Origin: Campylobacter insulaenigrae NCTC 12927
Lineage (GTDB): Bacteria; Campylobacterota; Campylobacteria; Campylobacterales; Campylobacteraceae
Direction of reading: 5' to 3'
DNA: 64,000 bases
Assembly (NCBI RefSeq): GCF_000816185.1
Contig: NZ_CP007770.1
Span: forward strand, 682,001 to 746,000
The notes beneath the pieces were generated by a model. That model saw nothing but the letters and a program-made list of their open reading frames with translations. It made no database searches and was not told where the DNA came from. Below, one piece after another: positions 29,759-39,459 of this stretch. Every line of letters begins with the position of its first letter. The first letter of the stretch is position 1. Both the position numbers and the translations under genes were made by a program.

Positions 29759-30022
29759 TTATCCTTCATGACCTAAAATCTGAGCACTAATTCCTATATA
29801 AAAATCATTCTTTCTTTCATCTATTAGCAAAGAATTTTCCATTTGAAAATTTGACACATCGTTTTCATTTAAATTTTGTTTTTCTAAAAGTTCTATCATA
29901 GCGATGTGATCGGCTAATAATTGATCCATAACTTTTTCTAAAGCACCTAAATTTGCATGTTTTATAGTTTCTATAAATTTTTCTTTTGGAGTTTTGGCAA
30001 ACATTTCATCAAAAATATCCAT
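29759..30022 (-). CDS. DUF2018-family protein
   Basis: 87 residues, soluble and helical, with the N-terminus MDIFDEMFAKTPKEKF and ALEKVMDQLLADHIAMIELLE characteristic of this epsilonproteobacterial family. Function unknown. It sits between the HAD phosphatase (4-base gap) and the exported protein. Confidence 0.85.
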   Translation of the reverse strand: MDIFDEMFAKTPKEKFIETIKHANLGALEKVMDQLLADHIAMIELLEKQNLNENDVSNFQMENSLLIDERKNDFYIGISAQILGHEG

Positions 30023-30026
30023 TTCT

Positions 30027-30653
30027 TTACTCTCCTATAAATTTTTTAATTTTTACCATAAGACTATTTTTATCATTAGCCTCATATTCTTCTTTTATAT
30101 CTTGTTGCCATGATACATTTATATAGTCTATTTTAGCATTTTTGGCACAAAGTTTATCTTTTAAACTATCACCTATAAAAATACTTCTTTTATATTTTGC
30201 TTCATCAATAATCAAATTGAGCATCATAGGGTTTGGTTTTGGTTCTATACCATAACTTACTCCTAAAATTTTATCAAAATAAGATAATATTTTATGTTTT
30301 TTTAGAATCGGAACTAAACTTTCTTGTGGTGCATTTGTAGCAATGGCTAAGTAACAATCATTTTTTTTACAAAAATCAAGCACTTCAACAACTCCATCAA
30401 AAAGAACTACACTTTTATCATAATGTTTTAGAAAATATTTTTCATATCCTTTTTTAAAACTTGTGTGAGAATATTGCGTAATTCCATATAAAATTTTTGC
30501 ATAATCTTGATCAGGGGTGTTTATAGTTTTAAGTACAAAGTCCCTATCTAGTGGAGTCAAATTTAAATCCATCCTAATTTCATTAACCGCACAAACAATA
30601 GCATTAGCACTATCAATCAAAGTGCCATCCATATCAAAAATTACATTTATCAA
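30027..30653 (-). CDS. HAD-superfamily phosphatase (phosphoglycolate phosphatase-like)
   Basis: 208 residues. HAD motif I FDMDGTLIDS with both catalytic Asp, motif II in IATNAP, motif III Lys, and motif IV IFIGDSLKDKLCAKNAK. The helical cap places it in the Gph/PGMB-like subgroup. The natural substrate cannot be read from sequence. It overlaps the next gene upstream by 4 bases. Confidence 0.9.
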   Translation of the reverse strand: MINVIFDMDGTLIDSANAIVCAVNEIRMDLNLTPLDRDFVLKTINTPDQDYAKILYGITQYSHTSFKKGYEKYFLKHYDKSVVLFDGVVEVLDFCKKNDCYLAIATNAPQESLVPILKKHKILSYFDKILGVSYGIEPKPNPMMLNLIIDEAKYKRSIFIGDSLKDKLCAKNAKIDYINVSWQQDIKEEYEANDKNSLMVKIKKFIGE

Positions 30654-30982
30654 ATTTCATCCTTAAAATTATTTTTATATTTTTCTTTTTTGTAGCTTTG
30701 TTGTTTTTTTAATTTATGTAAAGTATTGACTTTGTTTAATAATTTTCTTCTATCTAAAGTATTGTCAAGACAATCATTAACAAAATTTTCCAAAGCTTTA
30801 GTATAGGTTGAATCTAAAAAAACTACTTGAATTTTTTTAAAAATTTGAGTATTTTTTTTCATTCTTTCTTGAAAAAGACTTAAATCAAAATCATCTCTTT
30901 TTAAAGCGCTTGTAGCTGAGTTGGCAAACTTTTCCAAAGCTCTTATATATTTGATTCTTAATACTTTTTCATCATTTTTCAT
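30650..30982 (-). CDS. Small basic protein of unknown function
   Basis: 110 residues, Lys-rich and helical, no signal or membrane segment. The last third (LDRRKLLNKVNTLHKLKKQQSYKKEKYKNN) is strongly basic, which might suit nucleic-acid contact, but no domain is recognised. It is translated between kefB and the HAD gene with 4-base overlaps on both sides. The same neighbours surround it in C. jejuni (Cj1232, from memory). Confidence 0.8.
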   Translation of the reverse strand: MKNDEKVLRIKYIRALEKFANSATSALKRDDFDLSLFQERMKKNTQIFKKIQVVFLDSTYTKALENFVNDCLDNTLDRRKLLNKVNTLHKLKKQQSYKKEKYKNNFKDEI

Positions 30983-32604
30983 TCTACAGCACCGGTATTA
31001 ATTCTACATTGTAAAGCTTCTTGAACTAAATTTCTAGCAATAGAAACTTCTTGATTTATAATATGCAAATTTTTGTCAGTATGAGGAAAAATAATTTTAG
31101 AACCACTACCGCTAGTTTTTAAAACAGTTTGTATAGGTTTTTTAAGATTAGAAAGCACTTGATATAACATTTCAAGCTTTGCTTCGTTGTTAATGGTAAT
31201 GATTGCAACAGAACATTCTTCTATGTTCGCTATTTTTAAAGTTTCAATTTGAGCTACATTTGCAAAATAAACATTTTCATTTCTACTGCGTCCAAGTTCG
31301 ACTAAATTTAAGTCACTTTCTAAAACTACATATGGAATACCTGTTTTTTTAATTTTTTGAACTACTTCTTGACCTAATCTTGCATAACCAAAAATGATAA
31401 AATGATTTTTAATTTTTTGATCACACAAATAAAATTTAGCCATATCTCCTTCTTCACCTTGGGCAACATCTGCTATTTTTCTAATATTATTTAAGATAAA
31501 AGGTGTTGCTATCATAGTAGTAATGGAAACTATAATAAAAATCTGTGCAGTTTTTTCATCAATTAAAGTATGTACTTGCATTAATGAAAAAACAGCTAAT
31601 GCAAATTCTCCTATTTGAGAGACACTTAAAGCGGTTTTTAAAGCCACTCTTTTTCTTGTGTAAAGCTTTAAAAGTCCATAAATTACTACAAATTTAACAA
31701 ATAATACCAAACTTACAAAAGAGCATATTAAAAACCAGTTTTCAAAAACTAGATGAAAATCAATTTGCAATCCAACGCTTACAAAGAAAAATCCTAAAAG
31801 TAAATCTCTAAAAGGAATTAAATCTGCTTCTATTTTGTGTTTATATTGAGTTTCTGCTATAAGTGCTCCTGCTACAAAAGCTCCTAATGAATAAGAAAAA
31901 CCAAAAAAATGCGCTAAAAAACTAGCACCTATAACAGTAAAAAGTATAGCAGCAATAAAAATTTCATTAGCATTAGTTCTAATAATAAATTTTAAAATAT
32001 AAGAAAAAAGATATTTTCCTATAAAATACAATAATACAAGTAAGATGACTGCACTTACTAAAGTAGTAAAGAGTAGTTTATAAATATCAGCATTCTCAGA
32101 ACTAAAAATATCTATCATTATAAGCAAAGGAATAACTGCTATATCTTGAAAAAGAAGTATCCCTAAAGCTTTTCTTCCATATTCTTGATTGATATCGCCA
32201 TTATCATTTAATATCTTTAATACAATAGCCGTAGAAGATAAAGCAAGTGCAAATCCTGCTATCATAGCAATATGGCTTGCAACTCCTAAAACATAAGTAA
32301 CTAGCAAAGTACAAACTAAACCACAAGTTAGCATTTGCAAACTTCCATTTAAAAATACTTCTTTTTTCATAGCCAAAAGATGTTTAAATGAAAATTCTAA
32401 GCCTATAGTAAACATTAAAAATACTATACCAAATTCTGCTACGTGAATGACGATTTCATTTGTACTAAAACCATAAAATTCTCGTACAAATAAACCTGTA
32501 GCTATGTATCCTATGATCGTGGGAATACCAAATTTTTTTAGTATAACATTTAAAACTACCGCAACCGCAACCGCAGTTAAAAATAAGGTTAAAAATTCTT
32601 CCAC
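30979..32604 (-). CDS. kefB: Kef-type monovalent cation:proton antiporter with TrkA-N domain
   Basis: 541 residues: about 12 membrane segments over the first ~380 residues (CPA2 antiporter fold) and a C-terminal cytoplasmic RCK_N/TrkA-N domain (HFIIFGYARLGQEVVQKI, then VAIITINNE). The substrate is probably K+/H+, but Na+/H+ cannot be excluded. It follows hspR by 22 bases. The C. jejuni homologue (Cj1231) is commonly annotated kefB. Confidence 0.88.
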   Translation of the reverse strand: MEEFLTLFLTAVAVAVVLNVILKKFGIPTIIGYIATGLFVREFYGFSTNEIVIHVAEFGIVFLMFTIGLEFSFKHLLAMKKEVFLNGSLQMLTCGLVCTLLVTYVLGVASHIAMIAGFALALSSTAIVLKILNDNGDINQEYGRKALGILLFQDIAVIPLLIMIDIFSSENADIYKLLFTTLVSAVILLVLLYFIGKYLFSYILKFIIRTNANEIFIAAILFTVIGASFLAHFFGFSYSLGAFVAGALIAETQYKHKIEADLIPFRDLLLGFFFVSVGLQIDFHLVFENWFLICSFVSLVLFVKFVVIYGLLKLYTRKRVALKTALSVSQIGEFALAVFSLMQVHTLIDEKTAQIFIIVSITTMIATPFILNNIRKIADVAQGEEGDMAKFYLCDQKIKNHFIIFGYARLGQEVVQKIKKTGIPYVVLESDLNLVELGRSRNENVYFANVAQIETLKIANIEECSVAIITINNEAKLEMLYQVLSNLKKPIQTVLKTSGSGSKIIFPHTDKNLHIINQEVSIARNLVQEALQCRINTGAVE

Positions 32605-32626
32605 TTATTGTCCTCTTTTAACTGCA

Positions 32627-33001
32627 TTATTTAATTTTTTCTAAAAATATTAAATCAAAATTACTTCTGTGTTTTACCACCGCTCTTGATTTTGAAGGAT
32701 TCTCTTTTTTATCAAGTTCTAATCTTAATTCTTCGATAGTATTTTCAAATTCATCTATTTTTGTTTTGAGTTTTAATATTACATCTACACCGGCTAAATT
32801 AACACCCAAATCTCTTGTAAGACGCAAAATCATTTTAATTCTATCTATATCTTTTTGAGAATAAAGTCTCATTTTTCCATCTGTTCGACTTGGTTCTACC
32901 AAACCCTCTCTTTCATATTGTCTTAAAGTTTGAGGATGGATACTTAAAACTTTAGCTACAACGCTAATTAAGTAAACTGGTTCATCATAACTATGCTGCA
33001 T
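32627..33001 (-). CDS. hspR: MerR-family heat-shock repressor HspR
   Basis: 124 residues. N-terminal MerR winged helix (SIHPQTLRQYEREGLVEPSR, KMRLYSQKDIDRIK) and a C-terminal coiled coil. HspR represses chaperone operons through HAIR-type inverted repeats and usually sits with cbpA or dnaK. Here it lies 9 bases behind cbpA, which fits autoregulation of a cbpA-hspR unit. Confidence 0.93.
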   Translation of the reverse strand: MQHSYDEPVYLISVVAKVLSIHPQTLRQYEREGLVEPSRTDGKMRLYSQKDIDRIKMILRLTRDLGVNLAGVDVILKLKTKIDEFENTIEELRLELDKKENPSKSRAVVKHRSNFDLIFLEKIK

Positions 33002-33010
33002 ATTTACTCC

Positions 33011-33871
33011 TTATGGTAGTTTTTCTTCTAAAATTTTTAAAAATTCAGGATCTAAGGCATTTGTATCTGGCAACTTAACATTTAAAATTAAATACATATC
33101 TCCATAAATATCTGTTTTTCTATTTTGCACCCCATAACCTTTAAGTCTTATTTTTTGATTATTCTTAGAATTTGGTGGTATGGTAACTTTAACTTCTTTT
33201 CTTGGAGTATTTATGCTAATTTTATCTCCAAAAAGAGCAGTTTTTAGACTAATTTCTATATTTTTATATAAATCATCATCTTCTCTAGTATATTCATCGC
33301 TTTTTTCAAGTTCAATTTTTAAAATTAAATCTCCTCTTTGGCCATTTGAATTTTTTCCTTTATTTCGCACGCGGAGCTTTTCCCCATCTTTAACACCGTG
33401 TGGAATCTTTATTTTTATTTGCTCACCTTGTATGGATATAGTATGTTCTCCACCTAAAATTCCTTTTTCAAATGGAATTTTAATACTAGCTTGTAAATCC
33501 AAGTCCTCTTCAAAACCACCAAAACCACCAAAACCGCTTCTAAAATTATTATTAGAGCTAAATCCTCCAAAACCTCCACCAAAAATATTTTTTAATATAT
33601 CATTTATATCAGCTCCACCTGCATTTCTTGAAAAATCTTGAAAACTTTGTCCTCCAAACATAGAATCGCCGTATCTATCATATTGACTTCTTTTTTTTTC
33701 ATCACTTAGTATCTCGTATGCAGCATTTATTTCTTTAAATTTGTCTTCAGCTCCAGCTTCTTTGTTGATATCTGGATGATATTGTCTTGCTAGGCGTCTA
33801 TACGCTTTTTTGATATCATCAGTACTTGCATTTTTAGAAACACCTAAAGTATCGTATAAGCTATTACTCAT
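33011..33871 (-). CDS. cbpA: DnaJ-like co-chaperone CbpA
   Basis: 286 residues from ATG 33871, which has AAGGAT upstream; an ATG at 33886 is in frame but has no ribosome site. J domain (residues 1-70) with the HPD motif in [12 protein letters not shown]; a Gly/Phe-rich linker ([22 protein letters not shown]); then the two C-terminal substrate-binding domains. No CxxCxGxG zinc finger, so it is the CbpA/DnaJ class B type. It stimulates DnaK. Confidence 0.94.
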   Translation of the reverse strand: MSNSLYDTLGVSKNASTDDIKKAYRRLARQYHPDINKEAGAEDKFKEINAAYEILSDEKKRSQYDRYGDSMFGGQSFQDFSRNAGGADINDILKNIFGGGFGGFSSNNNFRSGFGGFGGFEEDLDLQASIKIPFEKGILGGEHTISIQGEQIKIKIPHGVKDGEKLRVRNKGKNSNGQRGDLILKIELEKSDEYTREDDDLYKNIEISLKTALFGDKISINTPRKEVKVTIPPNSKNNQKIRLKGYGVQNRKTDIYGDMYLILNVKLPDTNALDPEFLKILEEKLP

Positions 33872-33884
33872 TTTTATATCCTTC

Positions 33885-33925
33885 ACTTTAGTTTTTAAAG
33901 TATGTATTATATCAAAAACTTTAGT
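33885..33925 (-). promoter_or_regulatory. cbpA-hspR promoter with candidate HspR operator repeats
   Basis: The minus strand carries a -10 box TATAAT (33911-33906) after a TTTTTGA extension. Two copies of ACTTTAGT (plus strand, 33885-33892 and 33918-33925) flank it. The first is part of a perfect ACTTTA-N5-TAAAGT inverted repeat (33885-33901), and the second continues as CTTTAG-T-CTAAGT, a near-palindrome. These are plausible HspR sites, but they differ from the textbook HAIR sequence. Confidence 0.45.
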
Positions 33926-34030
33926 CTAAGTCAATCAACTTTTATAAGTTATAAAGCTAAAGGTTTCATTTACAATTATGTAAAAATAAAATTTTATACT
34001 TATTTGAAATGATTTTAAAAAAGGAAAAGT

Positions 34031-35443
34031 ATGAAAAAAATTATTATTTCTTTAATAGCTTCGACAAGTTTATTTAGTGCAAGCATTGATTTTCAACAAG
34101 CAGAAGAAAATTTACAAAGATCTCTACCTGCAAATAATACAAACACTATACTTTCTTATCATGATTCTATTCAAAAAGTAAAAAATTCAGTTGTTAATAT
34201 TTCTACAAGTCAAACGGTGCAAAATAATTCTTTTGGCATTGATGATTTTTTCAATGACCCATATTTTAAGCAATTTTTTGGTTTTGATCTTCCGAAAATG
34301 CCTAAAAACAAAAAAAATAAAGAAGTAGTAGGATCACTTGGTTCTGGGGTTATTGTTTCTAGTGATGGTTATATCATTACAAATAACCATGTAATAGAAG
34401 GAGCTGAAAAAATTACTGTTAATTTACCAGATTCTAGTGTGGAATATAAGGCTAAGTTAATAGGTGCTGATCCTAAGACTGATTTGGCGGTAATCAAAAT
34501 AGATGCTAAAGATTTACCAGCTGTTGTTTTCGCAAATTCTGATCAGCTACTTGAAGGAGATATAGTTTTTGCTCTAGGAAATCCTTTTGGAGTTGGAAGT
34601 AGCGTAACAAGTGGTATTATTTCAGCTTTAAATAAAAATAATATCGGTTTAAATCAATATGAGAATTTCATACAAACTGATGCTTCTATTAACCCTGGAA
34701 ATTCAGGTGGAGCTTTGGTAGATAGTCGTGGAGCTTTGGTAGGAATAAATTCAGCCATTCTTTCAAGAAGTGGTGGAAATAATGGCATAGGTTTTGCCAT
34801 ACCTTCAAATATGGTAAAAACTATAGCTCAAAAACTCATTGAAAATGGTAAAATTGAAAGAGGATATTTAGGTGTTGCCATAGGAGTTTTAACACAAGAT
34901 ATAAAAAAAGCTTACACAAATAAAGATGGTGCTTTAGTTACTGATGTACAAAGAGATTCAGCAGCATATAATGCTGGATTAAAAAGAGGAGATTTAATTA
35001 TCAAAGTTGATAAAACTACTATAAAAAGCCCTATGGATTTAAAAAATTATATAGGAAATATAGATCCAAAACAAGAAATTGAACTAAGCTATGAAAGAGA
35101 TAATAAAATTAAAACAATTAAATTTATGCTTAATACTGATGAAAAATCTATGGCATACGAAAAAGGTTACATAGATGATTTAAAACTCTTAGAGCTTGAT
35201 TCTAAAAATAAACAACAATATAAAATTCCTGAAAACATTAGTGGTATTTTAGTGACTGAAGTTATTTCAAAATCTAAAGCAGAGCAAGTTGGGTTTGAAG
35301 CCGGAGATATTATTGTTGGTGTTGATCAATATGAAATATCAAATTTTAAAGATTTAGCTAAAGCTTTAGAGTTAAATAAAGGCAAAGAATATGTTAAAAT
35401 TTGGGTAAATAGAGGCGGATTAATTAGAGCCTTGCTTTTTTAA
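34031..35443 (+). CDS. htrA: Periplasmic serine protease/chaperone HtrA (DegP type)
   Basis: Degrades or refolds misfolded envelope proteins; in C. jejuni it also cleaves host junction proteins. 470 residues. Signal peptide MKKIIISLIASTSLFSA. Trypsin-like domain with the triad His120 (NNHVIEGA), Asp in DPKTDLAVIKI and Ser225 (NPGNSGGAL). Two PDZ domains at about 270-355 and 380-470. Divergent from cbpA; cprRS follows 18 bases downstream. Confidence 0.95.
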   Translation: MKKIIISLIASTSLFSASIDFQQAEENLQRSLPANNTNTILSYHDSIQKVKNSVVNISTSQTVQNNSFGIDDFFNDPYFKQFFGFDLPKMPKNKKNKEVVGSLGSGVIVSSDGYIITNNHVIEGAEKITVNLPDSSVEYKAKLIGADPKTDLAVIKIDAKDLPAVVFANSDQLLEGDIVFALGNPFGVGSSVTSGIISALNKNNIGLNQYENFIQTDASINPGNSGGALVDSRGALVGINSAILSRSGGNNGIGFAIPSNMVKTIAQKLIENGKIERGYLGVAIGVLTQDIKKAYTNKDGALVTDVQRDSAAYNAGLKRGDLIIKVDKTTIKSPMDLKNYIGNIDPKQEIELSYERDNKIKTIKFMLNTDEKSMAYEKGYIDDLKLLELDSKNKQQYKIPENISGILVTEVISKSKAEQVGFEAGDIIVGVDQYEISNFKDLAKALELNKGKEYVKIWVNRGGLIRALLF

Positions 35444-35461
35444 CTATTATGAAAGGATGAA

Positions 35462-36139
35462 ATGATGATTAATATTTTAATGATAGAAGATGATTTAGAA
35501 TTAGCTGAAATTATTGCTGAATATTTAGAGCAATTTGATATGAAAGTAGATATTGCCCATGAACCTTACATAGGACTTTCTAGGCTTGCTTTAAATCCTT
35601 ATGATTTAATTATTTTGGATTTAAGTTTACCAGGACTTGATGGACTTGAAGTGTGTGAAGAAATTCGTAAAAAATATGATACACCTATTATTATTTCAAG
35701 TGCTAGACATGATATCAGCGATAAAGTTGCAGCACTTAATTTAGGTGCTGATGATTATTTGCCAAAACCATATAATCCTCAAGAGCTTCAAGCAAGAATT
35801 AAAAGTCATTTAAGAAGAATTTTAAATACAAAAACTGCTCAAGCACAAGTGAAAAAAGATCTAGTTTATGATAAATTCAAACACACTATAACGATGAAAG
35901 ATCAAGAAATTAATTTTACTAATGCAGAATTTGATATTTTAAGTTATTTAATTAAAAAAGAAGGTGGTGTAGTAAGTCGAGAAGAGCTTGTATATAATTG
36001 CAGCTCTATAAGTGAAGATTCCAGTAATAAAAGTATAGATGTAATTATCAGTAGAATCAGACAAAAAATTGGAGATGATCCTAAAACTCCAAAGTATATT
36101 CATTCAATTAGAGGTATAGGATATAAACTAACTCAATGA
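35462..36139 (+). CDS. cprR: OmpR-family response regulator CprR
   Basis: 225 residues. Receiver domain (1-118) with the acidic pocket EDD, phospho-acceptor Asp53 (LILDLSLPG) and Lys in YLPKPYNP. A winged-helix effector domain (130-225) has SNKSIDVIISRIRQKIGDDP and IRGIGYKL. Placed directly behind htrA and before its kinase, as for the essential CprR of C. jejuni (Cj1227c, from memory). AAAGGA precedes the ATG pair at 35462/35465. ATGA overlap with cprS. Confidence 0.87.
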   Translation: MMINILMIEDDLELAEIIAEYLEQFDMKVDIAHEPYIGLSRLALNPYDLIILDLSLPGLDGLEVCEEIRKKYDTPIIISSARHDISDKVAALNLGADDYLPKPYNPQELQARIKSHLRRILNTKTAQAQVKKDLVYDKFKHTITMKDQEINFTNAEFDILSYLIKKEGGVVSREELVYNCSSISEDSSNKSIDVIISRIRQKIGDDPKTPKYIHSIRGIGYKLTQ

Positions 36140-37377
36140 ATAAATCATCAATATTTTACACCATTACTTTTGTATTTTTATTAGCTATTACTAGCGTAAT
36201 ACTAGCATTTTTATGGCTTATTAAATATGATCAGCAAAATTATACCAATGAGCTTAATGCTAAGTATTCTTTTGTGGCAAATTCAAGATTGTTATATCTT
36301 AATAATGTAATTAGTGAAAAAGAATTTCAAGAGCAAACTAAAAACTATAAAATGGTGGAAATTATAAGACCAAATTCCATCAAAAACATTATTTATAAAG
36401 CTGAAACTATCGCTAGAGCTCAAACTAGCACAGCTATTGTGGAGATTATTACCCTACAAGATAATATATACTTGAAAATTATTTACAATGGCAGACTTTT
36501 TTTATATAAAGATTTAGAATATCAAGGCTATAGGTATCTTGTAATAAAATTAATAGCAGTAATTGTAGTTATGGTTTTAATGACTTTGTATCTTTTTATT
36601 ATAAGAAAATTAAAACCTTTAAGAGCTTTAAAAAGACAAATTGATAAATTTGGACAAAATAAATTAGATGAAATACAAAATGTTAGTAGAGGAAATGACG
36701 AAATTTCACAGGTTGCAACAGCATTTTATGAGTCTATTTTAAGAATTCAAAAACTTAATTCTTCAAGGCAATTTTTTCTAAGAAATATAATGCACGAACT
36801 AAAAACTCCAATTACCAAAGGATTGATTACTTTAGAAATGCTTGAAGATAGTAAATATAAAGAAAGGTTAGTGGGAGCTTTTAATCGTCTTGAAGTGCTC
36901 ATTAATGAATTTGCAGCAATTGAACAAATTACTTCAGGATCTCAATTAATAAATTTAAAAAAATATAATATTTTAGATTTATTAGATGAAGCTAAAGATA
37001 TTGCAATGAATGATGATAACAAAATAAAAATTAGCATTAAAGAAAGTTTTAGTATAAATGTCGATTTTAAACTTTTTACCACTGCTATGAAAAATATGAT
37101 AGACAATGGTATAAAATATTCTGATGAAAATAAAGTAACCATAGAGATCACAAAAGAATATTTGTGCTTTAAAAATATAGGTAAAGCCTTAGACAAAGAC
37201 TTAAAATATTATACTCAAGCTTTCACTCAAGGAAAGAAAAATAAAGACAGCTTTGGACTTGGTCTTTATATAGTAAAAACTATATTAGATTCTCACAAAC
37301 TCACTCTTTTTTATGAATATAAAGATGGTTACAATTATTTTTATTTTAAAAATTTAGAAAATATTATTCAAATTTAG
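36136..37377 (+). CDS. cprS: Sensor histidine kinase CprS
   Basis: 413 residues. Two membrane segments (about 9-30 and 138-158) bracket a ~105-residue periplasmic sensor; then a HAMP-like linker, dimerisation domain with HELKTPI (His220), and an ATPase domain with N-box MIDNGIKYSD and G-box FGLGLYIVK. Partner of CprR by overlap. In C. jejuni the kinase influences biofilm, surface polysaccharide and stress tolerance. Confidence 0.87.
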   Translation: MNKSSIFYTITFVFLLAITSVILAFLWLIKYDQQNYTNELNAKYSFVANSRLLYLNNVISEKEFQEQTKNYKMVEIIRPNSIKNIIYKAETIARAQTSTAIVEIITLQDNIYLKIIYNGRLFLYKDLEYQGYRYLVIKLIAVIVVMVLMTLYLFIIRKLKPLRALKRQIDKFGQNKLDEIQNVSRGNDEISQVATAFYESILRIQKLNSSRQFFLRNIMHELKTPITKGLITLEMLEDSKYKERLVGAFNRLEVLINEFAAIEQITSGSQLINLKKYNILDLLDEAKDIAMNDDNKIKISIKESFSINVDFKLFTTAMKNMIDNGIKYSDENKVTIEITKEYLCFKNIGKALDKDLKYYTQAFTQGKKNKDSFGLGLYIVKTILDSHKLTLFYEYKDGYNYFYFKNLENIIQI

Positions 37378-37384
37378 GAAGATT

Positions 37385-39403
37385 ATGCCTTTATCGCGTT
37401 TAAATGAAGAACAATATAAAGCAGCTTGTGCATCTTTTGGACATAATCTTATTATAGCAAGCGCTGGAACAGGTAAAACATCAACTATAGTTGCAAGGAT
37501 AGCTTATCTTTTACAAAATAATATAAAACCAGAAAAGATTATGCTTCTTACTTTTACCAATAAAGCAAGTAAGGAAATGATAAGTAGACTTGGTAGATAT
37601 TTTGATAAAAGCATCACCTCTAAAATTACAGCAGGTACTTTTCATAGCACAGCATATACTCTTTTAAAAGAATTAAATCATAATATTATTTTAAAACAAG
37701 CAAGTGAATTAAAAATTCTTTTAAGATCTATTTTTGAAAAAAGAACCTTTCACCACTTAAGCGATATTAAGCCTTATATGTCTAGTTATTTATACGATGT
37801 ATATTCTTTATTTCAAAATACAAACACAAATTTAGATAATTTTTATGAATGGTTTTGTCAAAATTATAACGAACAAGCCATTTATGCTGAAATTTATGAA
37901 GATATTTTAAAAGAATATGAAGAAGAAAAAGAAAGATTTAACTATGTTGATTTTAATGATTTATTAATTAAATTAAAACAAAATTTGCAACACCATCATT
38001 TTGACTTTGATGAAATTTTAGTCGATGAATATCAAGATACCAATACTTTACAAGGATCTTTAATTGATGCTTTTAATAGTAAAAGTTTGTTTTGTGTTGG
38101 GGATTATGATCAAAGTATCTATGCATTTAATGGTGCTGATATTTCTATCATAGGAGGATTTAAAGATAGATTTTTAGATGCTAAAATTTTCACTTTAAAT
38201 AAAAATTATCGTTCTAGTAAAAATATTTTAGCTTTAGCAAATAAAGTTATTTTAAATAATGAAAGGTTATATCCAAAAGAGTTGATCGTCACAAGAGAAG
38301 GAAATTTTAAGGCACCAAGTTTGCTTATTTTTAATGAACTTTTTGATCAGTATTCAACTATAGCTAAAATTATTTTACAAAGTGGAATTGACTTAAATGA
38401 AATTGCGGTAATTTTTAGAAATAATTCCAGTGCAGATGGTATAGAGGTAGCTTTAAGAGAGCTTGGAATATCTAGTAAAAGAAAAGGTAGTGGAAGTTTC
38501 TTTGAAAGTTTAGAGGTTAAAGCTTTTTGTTCTATGTTGGCAATTATATTAAATCCAAAAGACATCATGGCTTTTATACATTTGCTTGAATATACCAAAG
38601 GTGTAGGTGGAGTTTTAGCTAAAGATATTTTTGATGCATTTTTAAAACTTGGACATGCTAATTTATTAAAAGGTTTCTTAGACCCTGACACTGATATTAG
38701 TTTAACAAAACAAAAAAAACAAAGCTATCAATTGGGGCTTTTTGAAGACTTAGAAGAATTAGCATCTCCTATAAGATTTCAATTAAAAAGCGAATTTAAC
38801 ACTCATCCTATACTAGGTCTTTCTAAAATCAATGAACAATGTGCAAAAAACTTAGAAAAATTATATCTTTTTGTTAAAAAAGCAAGTGAGTGCAAAATTT
38901 CAATGCAACTTGTGAATTTGATTTTAGATAATGAATATTTTAAAGAAATTTGTGACATTTTAGCTACCAAACGAGCAACAAATAAAAATTCCAATGTAGA
39001 TTTAAACAAAAAAAATGAAATTTTAGAAAAAATTAATGCAAAAATGATGATTTTAAAAGAACTTGCTAAAAACTATAGCGATAATTATAAATATTACAAT
39101 TTTTTAACCCTTGGAGCAAGCGAAATGAGTAGTGGTAATGGAGTAAATTTATTAAGTATTCATGCTAGTAAAGGACTTGAATTTGAACTTGTATTTGTAA
39201 TTGATCTTGCTCAGGGTAGATTTCCTAATCAAAAACTTATAAGTATGGGTGGTAGCTTAGAAGAAGAACGAAGATTGTTTTATGTAGCTGTAACTAGAGC
39301 CAAGGATACTTTATATTTAAGTTATGCTAAATATGATAAGATAAAAAAGAATAATTACCAACCTTCTTGTTTTTTGATAGAGGCTGGCATGTGTAAAGAA
39401 TAA
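37385..39403 (+). CDS. UvrD/Rep/PcrA-family DNA helicase
   Basis: SF1A 3'-5' DNA helicase, 672 residues. Motif I ASAGTGKT; Ia LLTFTNKASKEM; II VDEYQDTN; III VGDYDQSIYAFNGAD; IV YRSSKNI; V LLSIHASKGLEFELVFVI; VI EERRLFYVAVTRAKD. It is 672 residues long, while UvrD proper is ~720. Role in repair or replication restart is assumed from the family. It follows cprS by 7 bases. Confidence 0.92.
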   Translation: MPLSRLNEEQYKAACASFGHNLIIASAGTGKTSTIVARIAYLLQNNIKPEKIMLLTFTNKASKEMISRLGRYFDKSITSKITAGTFHSTAYTLLKELNHNIILKQASELKILLRSIFEKRTFHHLSDIKPYMSSYLYDVYSLFQNTNTNLDNFYEWFCQNYNEQAIYAEIYEDILKEYEEEKERFNYVDFNDLLIKLKQNLQHHHFDFDEILVDEYQDTNTLQGSLIDAFNSKSLFCVGDYDQSIYAFNGADISIIGGFKDRFLDAKIFTLNKNYRSSKNILALANKVILNNERLYPKELIVTREGNFKAPSLLIFNELFDQYSTIAKIILQSGIDLNEIAVIFRNNSSADGIEVALRELGISSKRKGSGSFFESLEVKAFCSMLAIILNPKDIMAFIHLLEYTKGVGGVLAKDIFDAFLKLGHANLLKGFLDPDTDISLTKQKKQSYQLGLFEDLEELASPIRFQLKSEFNTHPILGLSKINEQCAKNLEKLYLFVKKASECKISMQLVNLILDNEYFKEICDILATKRATNKNSNVDLNKKNEILEKINAKMMILKELAKNYSDNYKYYNFLTLGASEMSSGNGVNLLSIHASKGLEFELVFVIDLAQGRFPNQKLISMGGSLEEERRLFYVAVTRAKDTLYLSYAKYDKIKKNNYQPSCFLIEAGMCKE

Positions 39404-39459
39404 GACTTTATTAATCTTTTTATATTATGATTAAATTAAACTTTAAAAAAGGATATAAA

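Noticed and set aside
33180-33641. 153-residue plus-strand frame
   Set aside because: Antisense to cbpA. Its Pro/Lys/Leu-rich translation is the mirror of the Gly/Phe-rich linker; no ribosome site and no family features.
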